A stretch of DNA of 64,000 nucleotides, from contig NZ_JXKM01000004.1 in NCBI RefSeq assembly GCF_001885905.1, forward strand, positions 248,001 to 312,000, written 5' to 3'. Position 1 is the first letter of the stretch, and each line of letters starts with the position of its first letter. Below are positions 26,473 to 34,891 of the stretch, piece after piece. This DNA is from Enterococcus devriesei. GTDB taxonomy: Bacteria; Bacillota; Bacilli; Lactobacillales; Enterococcaceae. The notes below the pieces were generated by a model that had not been told where the DNA came from, made no database searches, and saw only the letters and a list, made by a program, of their open reading frames with translations. The position numbers were made by a program, and so were the translations under genes.

Positions 26473-26802
26473 CTATTTTTTATTTTGTTTGATTAATTTT
26501 AAAACTTCTTTCATCGCTTTTTCGCCGTCCATCATTCCGTAGATCTCTGGTGCGATCACAGCCACTGGAATTCCTTGCGGTGCGAAGCGCTCCTTTGTTT
26601 TTTCCAATAAAAATTTCACTTGTGGTCCTAAAAGGATAGCCACCGGCTTTTCCTTCTCTACCACTTCCTGCGAACGGGCTACTGGAAACGCAGTAATTTG
26701 TAGCGGCATATTATGTTTATCCACGACTTCCATCATTTTATTGACCATAATACTGGTTGACATCCCTGCATCGCAGAATAGATAAATTTGTTTTTTGTTC
26801 AT
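26473..26802 (-). CDS. PTS lactose/cellobiose-family IIB component
   Basis: A 109-residue IIB with the phosphocysteine C10 in YLFCDAGMSTSIMVNKM, the P-loop of the cellobiose IIB fold. ATG 26802 is preferred over the GTG at 26811, which lies on the AGGAG site. Together with IIC and IIA it forms a complete sugar transporter and phosphorylates the incoming sugar. Confidence 0.92.
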   Translation of the reverse strand: MNKKQIYLFCDAGMSTSIMVNKMMEVVDKHNMPLQITAFPVARSQEVVEKEKPVAILLGPQVKFLLEKTKERFAPQGIPVAVIAPEIYGMMDGEKAMKEVLKLIKQNKK

Positions 26803-26833
26803 CGTTTTCACGCTCCTATTTTTTTTACTCTTT

Positions 26834-27787
26834 TTATTCTATTGGTGCTTTGATCCGTTTTTCATATGCTGCTAACCACTCTTGCGTGATTGGCTGAATC
26901 TCGGTCGTATGGTTAGCGCCCATGTTTGCGATAAAGATTTGTGCCTCTGCTTGATTGTTGCCGACGCTGAAGGTGAATTCAACATTCGTGGCCACGCCCC
27001 ATTCGCCTTGAGTATTCATAGCGATCAACGAGAAGGCCCCAGCTTTCCCATAGCGGTCGGTCAGTTTATCGTGAAATTCGTAGACCGCTTTATCACAAGC
27101 GGCTTGTGGTGTGAAGCCTTCACCCATCAAGCGAACGATCTCGTAAGATAAACAGCCTTTCATCAAATCTTCCCCAAGACCGGTCGCTGTTGCGCCGCCG
27201 ATCTCGCTATCGACATAAAAACCTGAACCAGATAATGGTGAGTCCCCTACACGACCAGGTTTTTTCATAAACAACCCAGAGCTGGAAGTTCCAGCAGTCA
27301 TGGTACCTGTTTGATCCAACGTGATAGCTCCAACTGTATCGTGGCCATCGTAAGGATTCAAATTGTTCTCATGAATTTCCTTCAAGCGTTTTTCCCAAAT
27401 CTTATGTGCCCGCTCTGTTAACATGCTTTTGCGTTCAAAGCCTTCCAACATCGAATATTTCGTCGCACCTTCGCCTACGCGGAAGCTGTTGAACTTGTCT
27501 TTACTGAGCTTACGCGCAACAGAGATTGGATTTTTGACATCCGTGATACCTGCGACTGCGCCAATCTCGAACGTATCGCCATGCATAAAGGCAGCATCCA
27601 TCTCAAGAATCCCTTCAGCATTTGGCAAACCGCCAAAGCCTACGGATTTATAATATGGATAATCCTCCACTGTTTTGATCAATGTTTCTACTGCATCACC
27701 GGCTGATTGCTGCTTTTCTAATAATCGCAGTGCTTCGATCACGCCGTCGTGTGCCATACGCCATGTGGCAATTGCTCCCCACGCCAT
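26834..27787 (-). CDS. Glycosylasparaginase (N-terminal nucleophile amidase)
   Basis: A 317-residue enzyme of the asparaginase-2/aspartylglucosaminidase family. The self-cleavage site is HDTVGAITLD, with the catalytic Thr at about residue 151. Downstream GRVGDSPLSGSGFYVDSEIGGATATGLGED carries the substrate-binding Arg/Asp and the GGATATGLGE signature of glycosylasparaginases. It cleaves the GlcNAc-Asn bond. The start at ATG 27787 follows AGAGGGG. It is the first gene of an operon with a PTS, has no signal peptide, and therefore acts on imported material. A cre site and paired GntR-type operators precede it. Confidence 0.88.
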   Translation of the reverse strand: MAWGAIATWRMAHDGVIEALRLLEKQQSAGDAVETLIKTVEDYPYYKSVGFGGLPNAEGILEMDAAFMHGDTFEIGAVAGITDVKNPISVARKLSKDKFNSFRVGEGATKYSMLEGFERKSMLTERAHKIWEKRLKEIHENNLNPYDGHDTVGAITLDQTGTMTAGTSSSGLFMKKPGRVGDSPLSGSGFYVDSEIGGATATGLGEDLMKGCLSYEIVRLMGEGFTPQAACDKAVYEFHDKLTDRYGKAGAFSLIAMNTQGEWGVATNVEFTFSVGNNQAEAQIFIANMGANHTTEIQPITQEWLAAYEKRIKAPIE

Positions 27788-27801
27788 TGCTTTACCCCTC
27801 T

Positions 27802-27815
27802 CGTTACCGTTTACA
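27802..27815 (-). promoter_or_regulatory. Catabolite-responsive element (cre) before the glycosylasparaginase-PTS operon
   Basis: TGTAAACGGTAACG on the - strand matches the CcpA consensus TGWAAACGNTWNCA at 13 of 14 positions. It lies between promoter and start codon, next to the ribosome binding site, where CcpA acts as a roadblock. Confidence 0.65.
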
Positions 27816-27843
27816 TTTCTAAAATCTGTCACCATTATAAATA

Positions 27844-27865
27844 GTATATACTGTTTTGTATATAC
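27844..27865. promoter_or_regulatory. GntR operator 1: two GTATATAC boxes 14 bp apart
   Basis: The octamer GTATATAC occurs at 27844-27851 and 27858-27865, upstream of the glycosylasparaginase-PTS operon. The same pair with the same 14-bp period stands in front of the GntR gene at 30090-30111, and each octamer is a palindrome. Confidence 0.75.
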
Positions 27866-27931
27866 TATATGGGAAATTTTTTTATTTTTTTTAAGCGTTT
27901 TCTAAAGGAACGCGATTTTGATCAAATAAAA

Positions 27932-27958
27932 AAGACCTAGCAAACACTGCTAAGTCTT
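27932..27958 (-). terminator. Terminator of the GntR-dipeptidase unit
   Basis: AAGACCTAGCA and TGCTAAGTCTT are inverted with one mismatch; an A run on the + strand gives a T run in the gene direction. It abuts the dipeptidase stop codon. Confidence 0.75.
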
Positions 27959-27965
27959 ACATTTG

Positions 27966-29270
27966 TTATCTTTCAGTTAACGCCAAGATCCCCCGCATGT
28001 AGATTTCCATATTCAATAATAAATCTTTTTCATCCATGTATTCATCTTGATTGTGGGCGATGCCCTTTTGCCCAGGAAAAGATGGACCAAAAGCAACGAT
28101 GTTAGGTACAAAGCGCGCGTAGGTAGCCCCGGTCGTGGTGACGGGTGTACCGTCTAAGCCAGTCGCATCTTCGTAGACCTTCGATAGTAACTGAACATTC
28201 TCATTCTCTTTAGGAAAATGATTGCTCTTGATCCGTCGCACGATGTTTAACTCACTTTCAGCTGGCAAATGTTTTTTTAAAGCTTCCGTTACTTCCTCCT
28301 CGGTATAAGAAACGGGATAACGAATTGCCAGTGACAATGCTAGCTGATTGTTTTTTTTACGAAGTTCGTAAGGCGTGACCTGCAATTTTCCACTGTCCGC
28401 GTCAGAAAAATCGATGCCTAATCCCTCACCAGTATGTTTTTCAGCTAAGCTGGTAACCAGCCACGCAAAATACTCCTTCAGCTTTCCGCTGACTAATTTT
28501 TCTTCCGTGATTTTTTCTGCTAACAAGGTAATCGCATTTTTCCCAAGCTCCGGCGCATTGGAAGGTGCGCGTTTTCCTGTGACCTGCAGTTTTTCCCCCT
28601 TGATCGTAACCGCTAGCTCGTCAGGCACATGATCACGGGCTTGATCACCGATGAACTCACCTAACATTTCCAGCTCAGTGGCCGCAAAGGAAGTCAAAAT
28701 CTCATAATTGACGATGCCTCGTTCTCCATAGACGACCGGGTATTTACAGTCTGGTGTAAAGCCGAAAATCGGCGGCTTTTCTTCACTTAAATACAGCGGG
28801 ATATCTGAACTGCCGCTTTCTTCATCGGTGCCGAATACAATCCGAATCGTTTTCTTTAACGGAATATCTAGGTCTTTCAATAGTTTCAAGCCAAATAAAC
28901 AAGCCATGATCGGTCCTTTATTGTCTAATACGCCACGACCATAAAAACGCTCCGCCTGTTTGCTTAATTGAAACGGAGGGAATGACCAGCCCTCGCCAGC
29001 CGGCACGACATCTAAATGACCGACGACCCCGATGTACTCTTCAGCTTCTCCCCACTGCGCAAAACCCACCGCATCATTGACGATCTCTGTCTTGAAGCCA
29101 TAGCTCTCCGCCAATCCCATCACAACCTCTAGCGCTTCTTTCGGTCCTTCGCCAAAAGGGGCGTGTTCAGCTGGTGTCCCCTTGACACTTGGGACGCGCA
29201 TTACTTGATCAAGATCGTGATAAAATTGCTCCTTGTTTTCTGCGATAACTTGTTTAAAATCAATTGCCAT
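27966..29270 (-). CDS. M20-family dipeptidase (PepV/Sapep type)
   Basis: A 434-residue di-metal peptidase with VVGHLDVVPAGEGW near 81-94, GRGVLDNKGP near 111-120, FGTDEESG near 145-152 and a C-terminal AHNQDEY. It is a distant paralogue of pepV at 9857 and shorter by about 40 residues, lacking some PepV lid insertions. It follows the GntR gene by 11 bp, sharing its promoter, so it is the first structural gene under that regulator. A role in trimming the peptide part of glycopeptides is an inference from the neighbouring glycosylasparaginase. Confidence 0.85.
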   Translation of the reverse strand: MAIDFKQVIAENKEQFYHDLDQVMRVPSVKGTPAEHAPFGEGPKEALEVVMGLAESYGFKTEIVNDAVGFAQWGEAEEYIGVVGHLDVVPAGEGWSFPPFQLSKQAERFYGRGVLDNKGPIMACLFGLKLLKDLDIPLKKTIRIVFGTDEESGSSDIPLYLSEEKPPIFGFTPDCKYPVVYGERGIVNYEILTSFAATELEMLGEFIGDQARDHVPDELAVTIKGEKLQVTGKRAPSNAPELGKNAITLLAEKITEEKLVSGKLKEYFAWLVTSLAEKHTGEGLGIDFSDADSGKLQVTPYELRKKNNQLALSLAIRYPVSYTEEEVTEALKKHLPAESELNIVRRIKSNHFPKENENVQLLSKVYEDATGLDGTPVTTTGATYARFVPNIVAFGPSFPGQKGIAHNQDEYMDEKDLLLNMEIYMRGILALTER

Positions 29271-29281
29271 GAAAAAGCCTC

Positions 29282-30013
29282 CTAGTGACCGTAGCGGGTC
29301 AGTGTTGTTTTAAAAACATAACGATCGGAACGATAATAAGAAATATCATAAAAAATCGGCGTCGCGTCTAAGGCATAGGTCACTGAATATACTTGTAGCA
29401 AAGGGTCCCCCATCGGCACGTCTAATAATTTTGACAGCTCCGGTTTGACTAAAATCGCCTCGACCTCTTGATGAGAATAGGCAATCTCTGTTTTTTGTTC
29501 CAGTAGCTTAAAGAGTGAGCCGTTGAAATCTTCTTTTGTCAAACCTTCAACATATTCTTCAGCGAGGTAAATTTTTTCCACTGTCATCGGTTCCTCATCA
29601 AGAATCCGGCGGCGGACTAATTCATAAATCGGTTGATCTTCTTCCAATTGTAAAGCGCTTAAAATTGCTTCCGCCGGTTCCGCGACTTTTTCAAAGGAAA
29701 TGACTTCCGTTCGACTCGTTTTTCCATAAGCCTTGGCAGCTTCGGTAAAGCCTTGCAGGCCCGAGCGGCCACTTTGGATCTTCGGCTGAGTCATGACATA
29801 GCTGCCTTTGCCGCGGCGTTTGACGATAATATTTTTACTGATTAAATCGTCGATGGCTTTGCGGATCGTCAGCCGGCTGCAGCCAAATTCTTTGGCTAAA
29901 TCGTATTCTGACGGCAATTTTTGTGAGCTGACATAGACTCCGTCATGAATCCGCTGTTCGATCTCGGCAGAAACCTGATCAAATTTTGCCTTGGTCGTTT
30001 TTTTCTCTTCCAT
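29282..30013 (-). CDS. GntR-family (HutC/UTRA) transcriptional regulator
   Basis: A 243-residue protein with an N-terminal winged helix at about 10-75 (LPSEYDLAKEFGCSRLTIRKAIDDLISKNIIVKRRGKGSYV) and a UTRA ligand-binding domain from about 95 to the end (YELVRRRILDEEPMTVEKIYL). The start follows AAAAGGAGATCCC. UTRA domains of PTS-linked regulators often bind phosphorylated sugars such as GlcNAc-6-P. Paired GTATATAC boxes lie in its own promoter and in that of the glycosylasparaginase-PTS operon, which indicates autoregulation and control of both units. Confidence 0.88.
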   Translation of the reverse strand: MEEKKTTKAKFDQVSAEIEQRIHDGVYVSSQKLPSEYDLAKEFGCSRLTIRKAIDDLISKNIIVKRRGKGSYVMTQPKIQSGRSGLQGFTEAAKAYGKTSRTEVISFEKVAEPAEAILSALQLEEDQPIYELVRRRILDEEPMTVEKIYLAEEYVEGLTKEDFNGSLFKLLEQKTEIAYSHQEVEAILVKPELSKLLDVPMGDPLLQVYSVTYALDATPIFYDISYYRSDRYVFKTTLTRYGH

Positions 30014-30089
30014 GGGATCTCCTTTTTTAATTTTCGATTGATAACTGAATCATTTCTTCAACATTTTTATTCTAACATATTTACGTCAG

Positions 30090-30111
30090 GTATATACCTT
30101 ATAGTATATAC
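30090..30111. promoter_or_regulatory. GntR operator 2: two GTATATAC boxes 14 bp apart
   Basis: GTATATAC at 30090-30097 and at 30104-30111, each inside a longer palindrome (GGTATATACC and TATAGTATATACTATA), lie between the divergent gntR and queH genes about 75 bp before gntR. The arrangement is the same as at 27844-27865. Confidence 0.75.
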
Positions 30112-30247
30112 TATAAGCATGATTTTAAGAATTTCAATCATTCTCAGATTTTTTTTACTGACAAAACAGACAGCTCTAATGAGAAACAAATCCTTCCAAA
30201 CCTTTCTTTCTATCCCCATTTCGCTTATAATACCTTCAGGTGATTTT

Positions 30248-30991
30248 ATGAATACAATAGATGCAACGGAAATCGTTGACAAAATGAGCAATCAAAAAAT
30301 AAATTATGATCGCGTGCTGCACAAAATGATTCAGGCGTGGGAAAAAGACGCAGTCCGGCCCCGTATCCTGATCCATTCTTGCTGTGCGCCCTGCAGTACC
30401 TATACATTAGAATTTTTGACCCAGCACGCGGATGTCACGATCTTTTTCTCTAATTCCAATATCCATCCAGAAAGTGAATACCAACGACGCGTACTCGTCC
30501 AAGAAAAATTTATCAACGATTTTAACGCCGCAACCGGCAATCACGTGGATTTAATCGTTGATGATTACAAACCCAACGAATTCATCCAATTGATGCAGTC
30601 GCAAAACTTGACGGAAGAACCGGAAGGCGGCAAACGCTGTACGGCTTGCTTCAATATGCGGTTGGATTTAGCTGCAAAGGAAGCTGTAGAACGCGGCTAT
30701 GATTACTTTGGCAGTGCCTTGACGATCTCGCCGAAAAAAAATAGCCAATTAATCAATCAAATCGGCATGGATATCCAAAAAATCTACAACACAAACTACC
30801 TACCAAGCGATTTCAAGAAAAATTCTGGTTATCAGCGTTCGATTGAAATGTGCAAAGAATACGATGTCTATCGCCAATGCTACTGCGGTTGTGTGTTTGC
30901 CGCTAAACAACAGGGCTGTGACTTAAAAACAATTAATAAAGAAGCCAAAGCATTTGTGAAAGAACACCAAAAAACGGAGACAGCAAAATAA
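30248..30991 (+). CDS. queH: Epoxyqueuosine reductase QueH
   Basis: A 247-residue member of the QueH (former DUF208) family, which makes the last step of queuosine synthesis in tRNA. Metal-cluster cysteines are visible in HSCCAPCSTY near 39-48, GGKRCTACFNMRL near 119-131 and VYRQCYCGC near 208-216. The open frame extends far upstream, but ATG 30248 is the only start with a plausible site (CAGGTGA) and family-like N-terminus. It stands alone, with a terminator overlapping its stop codon. Confidence 0.9.
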   Translation: MNTIDATEIVDKMSNQKINYDRVLHKMIQAWEKDAVRPRILIHSCCAPCSTYTLEFLTQHADVTIFFSNSNIHPESEYQRRVLVQEKFINDFNAATGNHVDLIVDDYKPNEFIQLMQSQNLTEEPEGGKRCTACFNMRLDLAAKEAVERGYDYFGSALTISPKKNSQLINQIGMDIQKIYNTNYLPSDFKKNSGYQRSIEMCKEYDVYRQCYCGCVFAAKQQGCDLKTINKEAKAFVKEHQKTETAK

Positions 30992-31007
30992 GCTGTCTCC
31001 GTTTTTC
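30970..31007. terminator. Bidirectional terminator after queH
   Basis: AAAACGGAGACAGC and GCTGTCTCCGTTTT form a perfect 14-bp stem that includes the queH stop codon region. Confidence 0.9.
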
Positions 31008-31022
31008 TATTAATCAAACTAG

Positions 31023-31817
31023 CTAACCCAATAGTTCCTCTAGCACCTGCAGCACCCCCGATTCATCATGGGAAGGGGCACGGTGCTTCGCCGTGGCCAA
31101 TACCTCTGGACTACATTCTTTCATAGCATAGCTATTTTCCGTCAGCGCCAGCATTTCCAAATCATTATTGGCATCGCCAAAGGAAGCCAACTGATTGGAC
31201 TCAAGCCCCCATTCATCTAACAAGCGTTTGATTGCGCGCCCTTTCGTCACTCCGGGAATAATAATGTCGATACTGCCGTGTCCGCTAGTAACCGCCGTGA
31301 TCTCACCGGCAAAAGCGTCGTTTAAATGCTCAGCAATCTCATACGTCTTTGCCACTTCGACATCTAGCGCGAATTTCACGATTGGATCATTCGGCAATTC
31401 ATCAAAACTTTCTACTTCTTCCAACTCATAGCTATAAATACGAGCGAATTTTTTAAAAATTTCGCTGGCGCTCGTCAGCATATAGGAAGACTTGATACCG
31501 CATGCCACAAACTCCAGATCATGATCGCCTTCAATTAAGAAAGTCGTAATTTTTTCGGCTAATTCCTTTGAAAAATGCTGCTCCTGCTGCAAGCCTTGGT
31601 CGTCAAAGACTAGCGCGCCATTTTCCGAGACATAGGTGATATCAGGATAGCCCTTAAAAAAAGAACGTAATTGATAATACTGATTCCCGCTGGCGACAAT
31701 GAAACGCACGCCTTGTTCCTGCATTTTAGCGAAAACTTTTTCGAAACGGGGACGATCATAATCATTTTGACGGTTTAAAAATGTGCCATCCATATCTACC
31801 GCGACTGCCTTAATCAT
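31023..31817 (-). CDS. Cof-type HAD phosphatase
   Basis: A 264-residue HAD hydrolase with catalytic Asp8 and Asp10 in VAVDMDGTFLNR, motif II SGN near 43, a lysine in TKGRAIKRLL near 193 and the metal-binding FGDANNDLEML near 215-225. The C2 cap type places it with Cof/YidA sugar-phosphate phosphatases. Substrates of this class overlap and cannot be named here. AAGGAGG precedes the ATG. Confidence 0.85.
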   Translation of the reverse strand: MIKAVAVDMDGTFLNRQNDYDRPRFEKVFAKMQEQGVRFIVASGNQYYQLRSFFKGYPDITYVSENGALVFDDQGLQQEQHFSKELAEKITTFLIEGDHDLEFVACGIKSSYMLTSASEIFKKFARIYSYELEEVESFDELPNDPIVKFALDVEVAKTYEIAEHLNDAFAGEITAVTSGHGSIDIIIPGVTKGRAIKRLLDEWGLESNQLASFGDANNDLEMLALTENSYAMKECSPEVLATAKHRAPSHDESGVLQVLEELLG

Positions 31818-31855
31818 TTGTTTCCTCCTTGTTCCTAGTTAGGAATTTTATTCAC

Positions 31856-32764
31856 TTACTCATTTTCAAATCTCTTTTGTTGGGTCCGAAATTGCTTGGG
31901 TGTTTGATTGTAGCGTTCTTTAAAGAGCTTGCCAAAATAGCTAGGGCTTTGGAAGCCGCAATCTAAGGCGATCCGATCCACCGTCTGCTGGGTGTTCAGC
32001 ATCATGGCCACCGCTAGTGACATACGGTAATCGTTGATATATTCCATTGGCTTTTTTTGCGTGAAACGGGCAAAAATGCGAAAACATTCCGAGCGGCTGA
32101 TGCCAGTCGCTTCGCACAACCGCTGGATCGTCAAACGGTTCATATAATTTTTTTGAATGTATATCATGATCGCCTTGATCTCTTCTTCATACTTGATTGC
32201 TCGCTTGGTCAAGGTTTGATCCTGTTCCAGTAAATAATGGAATAATTGGTCCCAAATCAGACTCAATTGGGCGACGATTCGTAGTTCATAGCCGATTTTT
32301 TCACGCTCCTCTTTCGCTAAAGCCAACAGCAGCGGACGCAATTTTTCTGCGATCGTCGTATCTTTCACTAGCTTGGTCCCTAAAAATCCCGTATCACTTA
32401 AACTTTGAAAATACTTCTGCTGCACAGCACCTGCCACGCCGCCGGTTAATAAATCCGCTGAGAAAACCATTGTCAGCATGCGGGCTTCGGGATTTTTTTC
32501 ACTTAGGACAGCGCCATGAAGCGTGTTGGAATAAACCACCATGCAATCCCCCGCCGTCAAGGCAAAGCGCTGGTCGTTCAAGCGATAGTCGATTTCTCCA
32601 TCCAGCATGACATTCAGCTCGATGGTCTCATGCCAATGATAATTCAAGCTTTGCCCCACCTTGTCATTAAAATCGTCGTAGCAGAATTCAAAGGGAAAGG
32701 AGCTGTCGGAAAAGGCCATCAGTTCTTTTAGATTGGTATCTAGCGCTGATTGTTTCGCAAACAT
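31856..32764 (-). CDS. AraC-family transcriptional regulator
   Basis: A 302-residue protein with an N-terminal cupin-like sensor (HWHETIELNVMLDGEIDYRLND near 43-64) and the C-terminal double helix-turn-helix of AraC proteins (LTIQRLCEATGISRSECFRIFARFT near 210-234 and VDRIALDCGFQSPSYFGKLFKERY near 258-281). Such regulators usually act on sugar or stress genes; the target is not evident here. It is preceded by AAAGGAATAAAA and stands alone. Confidence 0.85.
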   Translation of the reverse strand: MFAKQSALDTNLKELMAFSDSSFPFEFCYDDFNDKVGQSLNYHWHETIELNVMLDGEIDYRLNDQRFALTAGDCMVVYSNTLHGAVLSEKNPEARMLTMVFSADLLTGGVAGAVQQKYFQSLSDTGFLGTKLVKDTTIAEKLRPLLLALAKEEREKIGYELRIVAQLSLIWDQLFHYLLEQDQTLTKRAIKYEEEIKAIMIYIQKNYMNRLTIQRLCEATGISRSECFRIFARFTQKKPMEYINDYRMSLAVAMMLNTQQTVDRIALDCGFQSPSYFGKLFKERYNQTPKQFRTQQKRFENE

Positions 32765-32851
32765 TTTTATTCCTTTTCGAAACTATTTTAATAGTATTTA
32801 ACGAAAGTATAGCGCATTCATTTGAAAAATGAAACTATTTTTATATTTTAT

Positions 32852-33229
32852 TTATGGAATTACAAATTGTTCGACCTGATAACAGTCCAGGATCACCAAT
32901 AATTGATAGATCCTCTGCAATTTTGGCAGCACCACAAATAAACGCGAAAGAATCTCCTTCCATTCCGCTTCCGTAAAATAATCATAGAAATAATAGCAGT
33001 AGCGCTTCATTGTCTCTGTCGCGCCATTTAGATAAAGTCTCCGAATCAATTCGTCACACGGTTTTGAGACTTCTTCCTTTCCTAATACTTGGCGGATCTG
33101 CAACACCCGCACCAGCTTGATGACATTGTCTTGATCGCCGCTGAGTGCGTAATAAGCGGTGATCCTCTTTTCCAACGTTTTTGGTTTTAAACGAAACATT
33201 TGTCGCGGAGTAAATGGCTGTTGCAGCAT
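32852..33229 (-). CDS. Hypothetical helical protein, 125 aa
   Basis: Not recognised. The protein is basic and helical, without a signal peptide, and begins MLQQPFTPRQMFRLKPKTLEK behind a good AAGGAGG site. Repeated amphipathic helices (KLVRVLQIRQVLG, TMKRYCYYFYDYF, LFVVLPKLQRIYQLLVILDCY) suggest a small all-alpha fold. Its neighbours give no functional clue. Confidence 0.6.
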   Translation of the reverse strand: MLQQPFTPRQMFRLKPKTLEKRITAYYALSGDQDNVIKLVRVLQIRQVLGKEEVSKPCDELIRRLYLNGATETMKRYCYYFYDYFTEAEWKEILSRLFVVLPKLQRIYQLLVILDCYQVEQFVIP

Positions 33230-33363
33230 TTTTTTCGCCTCCTTGTAAAAAAATTAAAAAATTTTCCTTCTATTACTATTAACGAAAGTTTTTCATCGAA
33301 TGCGTACTTTTTTCGAAAAAAAATTCACTTTTGCAGCTTAACTGAAAAAGTGAAAAAAATTTT

Positions 33364-33963
33364 TTAATAGATTTGATATTCTTGACCGGTTTGCTTGCCT
33401 TCAACACTTTTAACGTAAGCTGTCGCCACTCGCTCAACGGGGACCGGTGTGAAGCCTCTGAAACTCTCTTTATATTGTTCAAAGGATTCCACTAAGACAT
33501 TCGGACTGACGCAATTAATCCGAATCCCATGTGTAAAATCAATCGCGGCTGATTTAACAAAAGCTGCTACACCACCATTAGCCAGCGCCGCTGATGCTCC
33601 GCCGGGAATTGGATCATCCTTCATCACGCCAGTAGTCAAAGTGATGCTGCCATGATTACGCAAATACTTTTGTCCAATCAGCGCCAGATTGATCTGTCCC
33701 AATAATTTACTCTGGACCGCTACTAAATTATCTTCTGGTGTCATATCTTCAACTAATTTAAATGTCGCGGCACCGGAAGCATTAACGATCGCATCCACAT
33801 GCCCCACTTTTTTAAAAAGACTTTCAATACTTTCTGTCGCAGTTAGATCCACTTGTACATCGCCGCTAGTTCTGCCTGCCGTAATGACTTCATGCTCTTT
33901 GCGTAATTTACTGACCACCGCTTGACCAATCGTTCCTGTCCCACCTACAACTAAAATTCTCAC
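33364..33963 (-). CDS. SDR-family protein lacking the catalytic Tyr/Lys
   Basis: A 199-residue Rossmann protein with the cofactor motif VGGTGTIGQAVV near 5-16, AGRTSGDVQVDLT and VNASGAATF (the NAG-like motif), and an IRINCVSPNV segment typical of short-chain dehydrogenases. Where the family has YxxxK, this protein reads ALANGG, so both catalytic residues are absent. GTG 33963 is the likely start because GAGGGG is seven bases upstream; longer starts lie on that site. It may bind a dinucleotide and act as a regulator or as an unusual reductase. Confidence 0.75.
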   Translation of the reverse strand: MRILVVGGTGTIGQAVVSKLRKEHEVITAGRTSGDVQVDLTATESIESLFKKVGHVDAIVNASGAATFKLVEDMTPEDNLVAVQSKLLGQINLALIGQKYLRNHGSITLTTGVMKDDPIPGGASAALANGGVAAFVKSAAIDFTHGIRINCVSPNVLVESFEQYKESFRGFTPVPVERVATAYVKSVEGKQTGQEYQIY

Positions 33964-34004
33964 ACACATTCGCCCCTCTATAACCATTTTATTCTATTAT
34001 AAAA

Positions 34005-34033
34005 CAAAAAAGACCCGCCGAAGCAGGTCTTTT
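34005..34033 (-). terminator. Terminator after the csbD-like gene
   Basis: AAAAGACC and GGTCTTTT inverted, with an A run on the + strand giving a T run in the gene direction. Confidence 0.75.
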
Positions 34034-34035
34034 GA

Positions 34036-34224
34036 TTAATCTTTTTTGTTTTCGTCAGCTTTTTTGTTGATTTTACCAGCAACGTCATCTGCGGTTTCCT
34101 TCGCTTTGTCTTTTGCCTTGCCAAAACCTTGTTGAATCTTGCCTTTTAATTCAGTCGTTTCATCATCTGTGACTTTGCCTTTTGCTTCGTTCACTTTACC
34201 TTTTAGTTCATCGTTGTTTGTCAT
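34036..34224 (-). CDS. CsbD-family stress protein
   Basis: A 62-residue, highly charged, Lys/Asp/Glu-rich protein with repeats of the CsbD pattern (ELKGKVNEAKGKVTDDE, ELKGKIQQGFGKAKDKAKE). It has no hydrophobic core and no cysteine. CsbD proteins are general-stress proteins of unknown mechanism. A clear AGGAGGG precedes the ATG, and the gene has its own terminator. Confidence 0.88.
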   Translation of the reverse strand: MTNNDELKGKVNEAKGKVTDDETTELKGKIQQGFGKAKDKAKETADDVAGKINKKADENKKD

Positions 34225-34310
34225 AATAAACCCTCCTGTTTGATAAAATAATCGAAAATTGTTTCTGTATTTAGTTTACCATTGGGCAAAAAGGATGGCT
34301 AAGAATCTGC

Positions 34311-34478
34311 TTACAATTTTAACCGCTCCTCGGCTTGTTGGATTTCCTGCCTCAATATCTCGATCCGCGCTTCTTTTAAGTCACTAGCAAAGGTCAAGTT
34401 TTCCAACCGTTCCAGCTCACATTTAGCCGCAGCCAGCTCCGTTTTTATCAATAGTAGAACGCTTTCATTAATTTCCAT
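34311..34478 (-). CDS. Small coiled-coil protein, 55 aa
   Basis: A short gene beginning MEINESVLLLIKTELAAAKC behind an excellent GGGAGGT site (AAAATACA spacer). Almost the whole product is one amphipathic helix with heptad-like leucine/isoleucine spacing, ending in EIQQAEERLKL. No family recognised. A coiled-coil partner or small regulator is possible. It is divergent from the 59-aa gene at 34552. Confidence 0.65.
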   Translation of the reverse strand: MEINESVLLLIKTELAAAKCELERLENLTFASDLKEARIEILRQEIQQAEERLKL

Positions 34479-34551
34479 TGTATTTTACCTCCCAAGCATC
34501 ACACACCATCTGTCATTACTTCTATGCTACACTGCCTGTGAGGTGAAGTAA

Positions 34552-34731
34552 ATGCGAAACACATGGCTGCAAGAACAATTAGCTGCGATAAGTGATGAGA
34601 AGAACCAATTTGTTATCGCAGAAGCGATCAAGTACATCGAACAATTAGAAGATGACAACGAAAGTTTGCAAGTCGCACTAGAAGGCACTATTTGGAGTCC
34701 CAAAAAATGGAACGAAAAAGCAGAGAAGTAG
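34552..34731 (+). CDS. Small acidic protein, 59 aa
   Basis: ATG 34552, preceded by GTGAGGTGAAG, opens a frame for MRNTWLQEQLAAISDEKNQF and a charged helical remainder (AIKYIEQLEDDNESLQ), ending NEKAEK. No family is recognised and there is no membrane span. A hairpin terminator starts at its last codons. The arrangement with 34311-34478 looks like a divergent pair of tiny genes. Confidence 0.6.
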   Translation: MRNTWLQEQLAAISDEKNQFVIAEAIKYIEQLEDDNESLQVALEGTIWSPKKWNEKAEK

Positions 34732-34763
34732 GCCACGAAACACTGGCTGCTTCTCTGTTTTTT
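34721..34763 (+). terminator. Terminator of the 59-aa gene
   Basis: CAGAGAAG (34721-34728) pairs with CTTCTCTG (34750-34757) and is followed by seven T. Confidence 0.75.
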
Positions 34764-34891
34764 ATTAATAAACACTCACTATTCTTCCCCCCTCCCCTTA
34801 AATTTATGCTATGCTTATCTTATAAATAATCAAATCAGTTAATTTTTTTATTAAAAAATGAAAACTATTTCAGTTGAAAGGAGACGATCGT

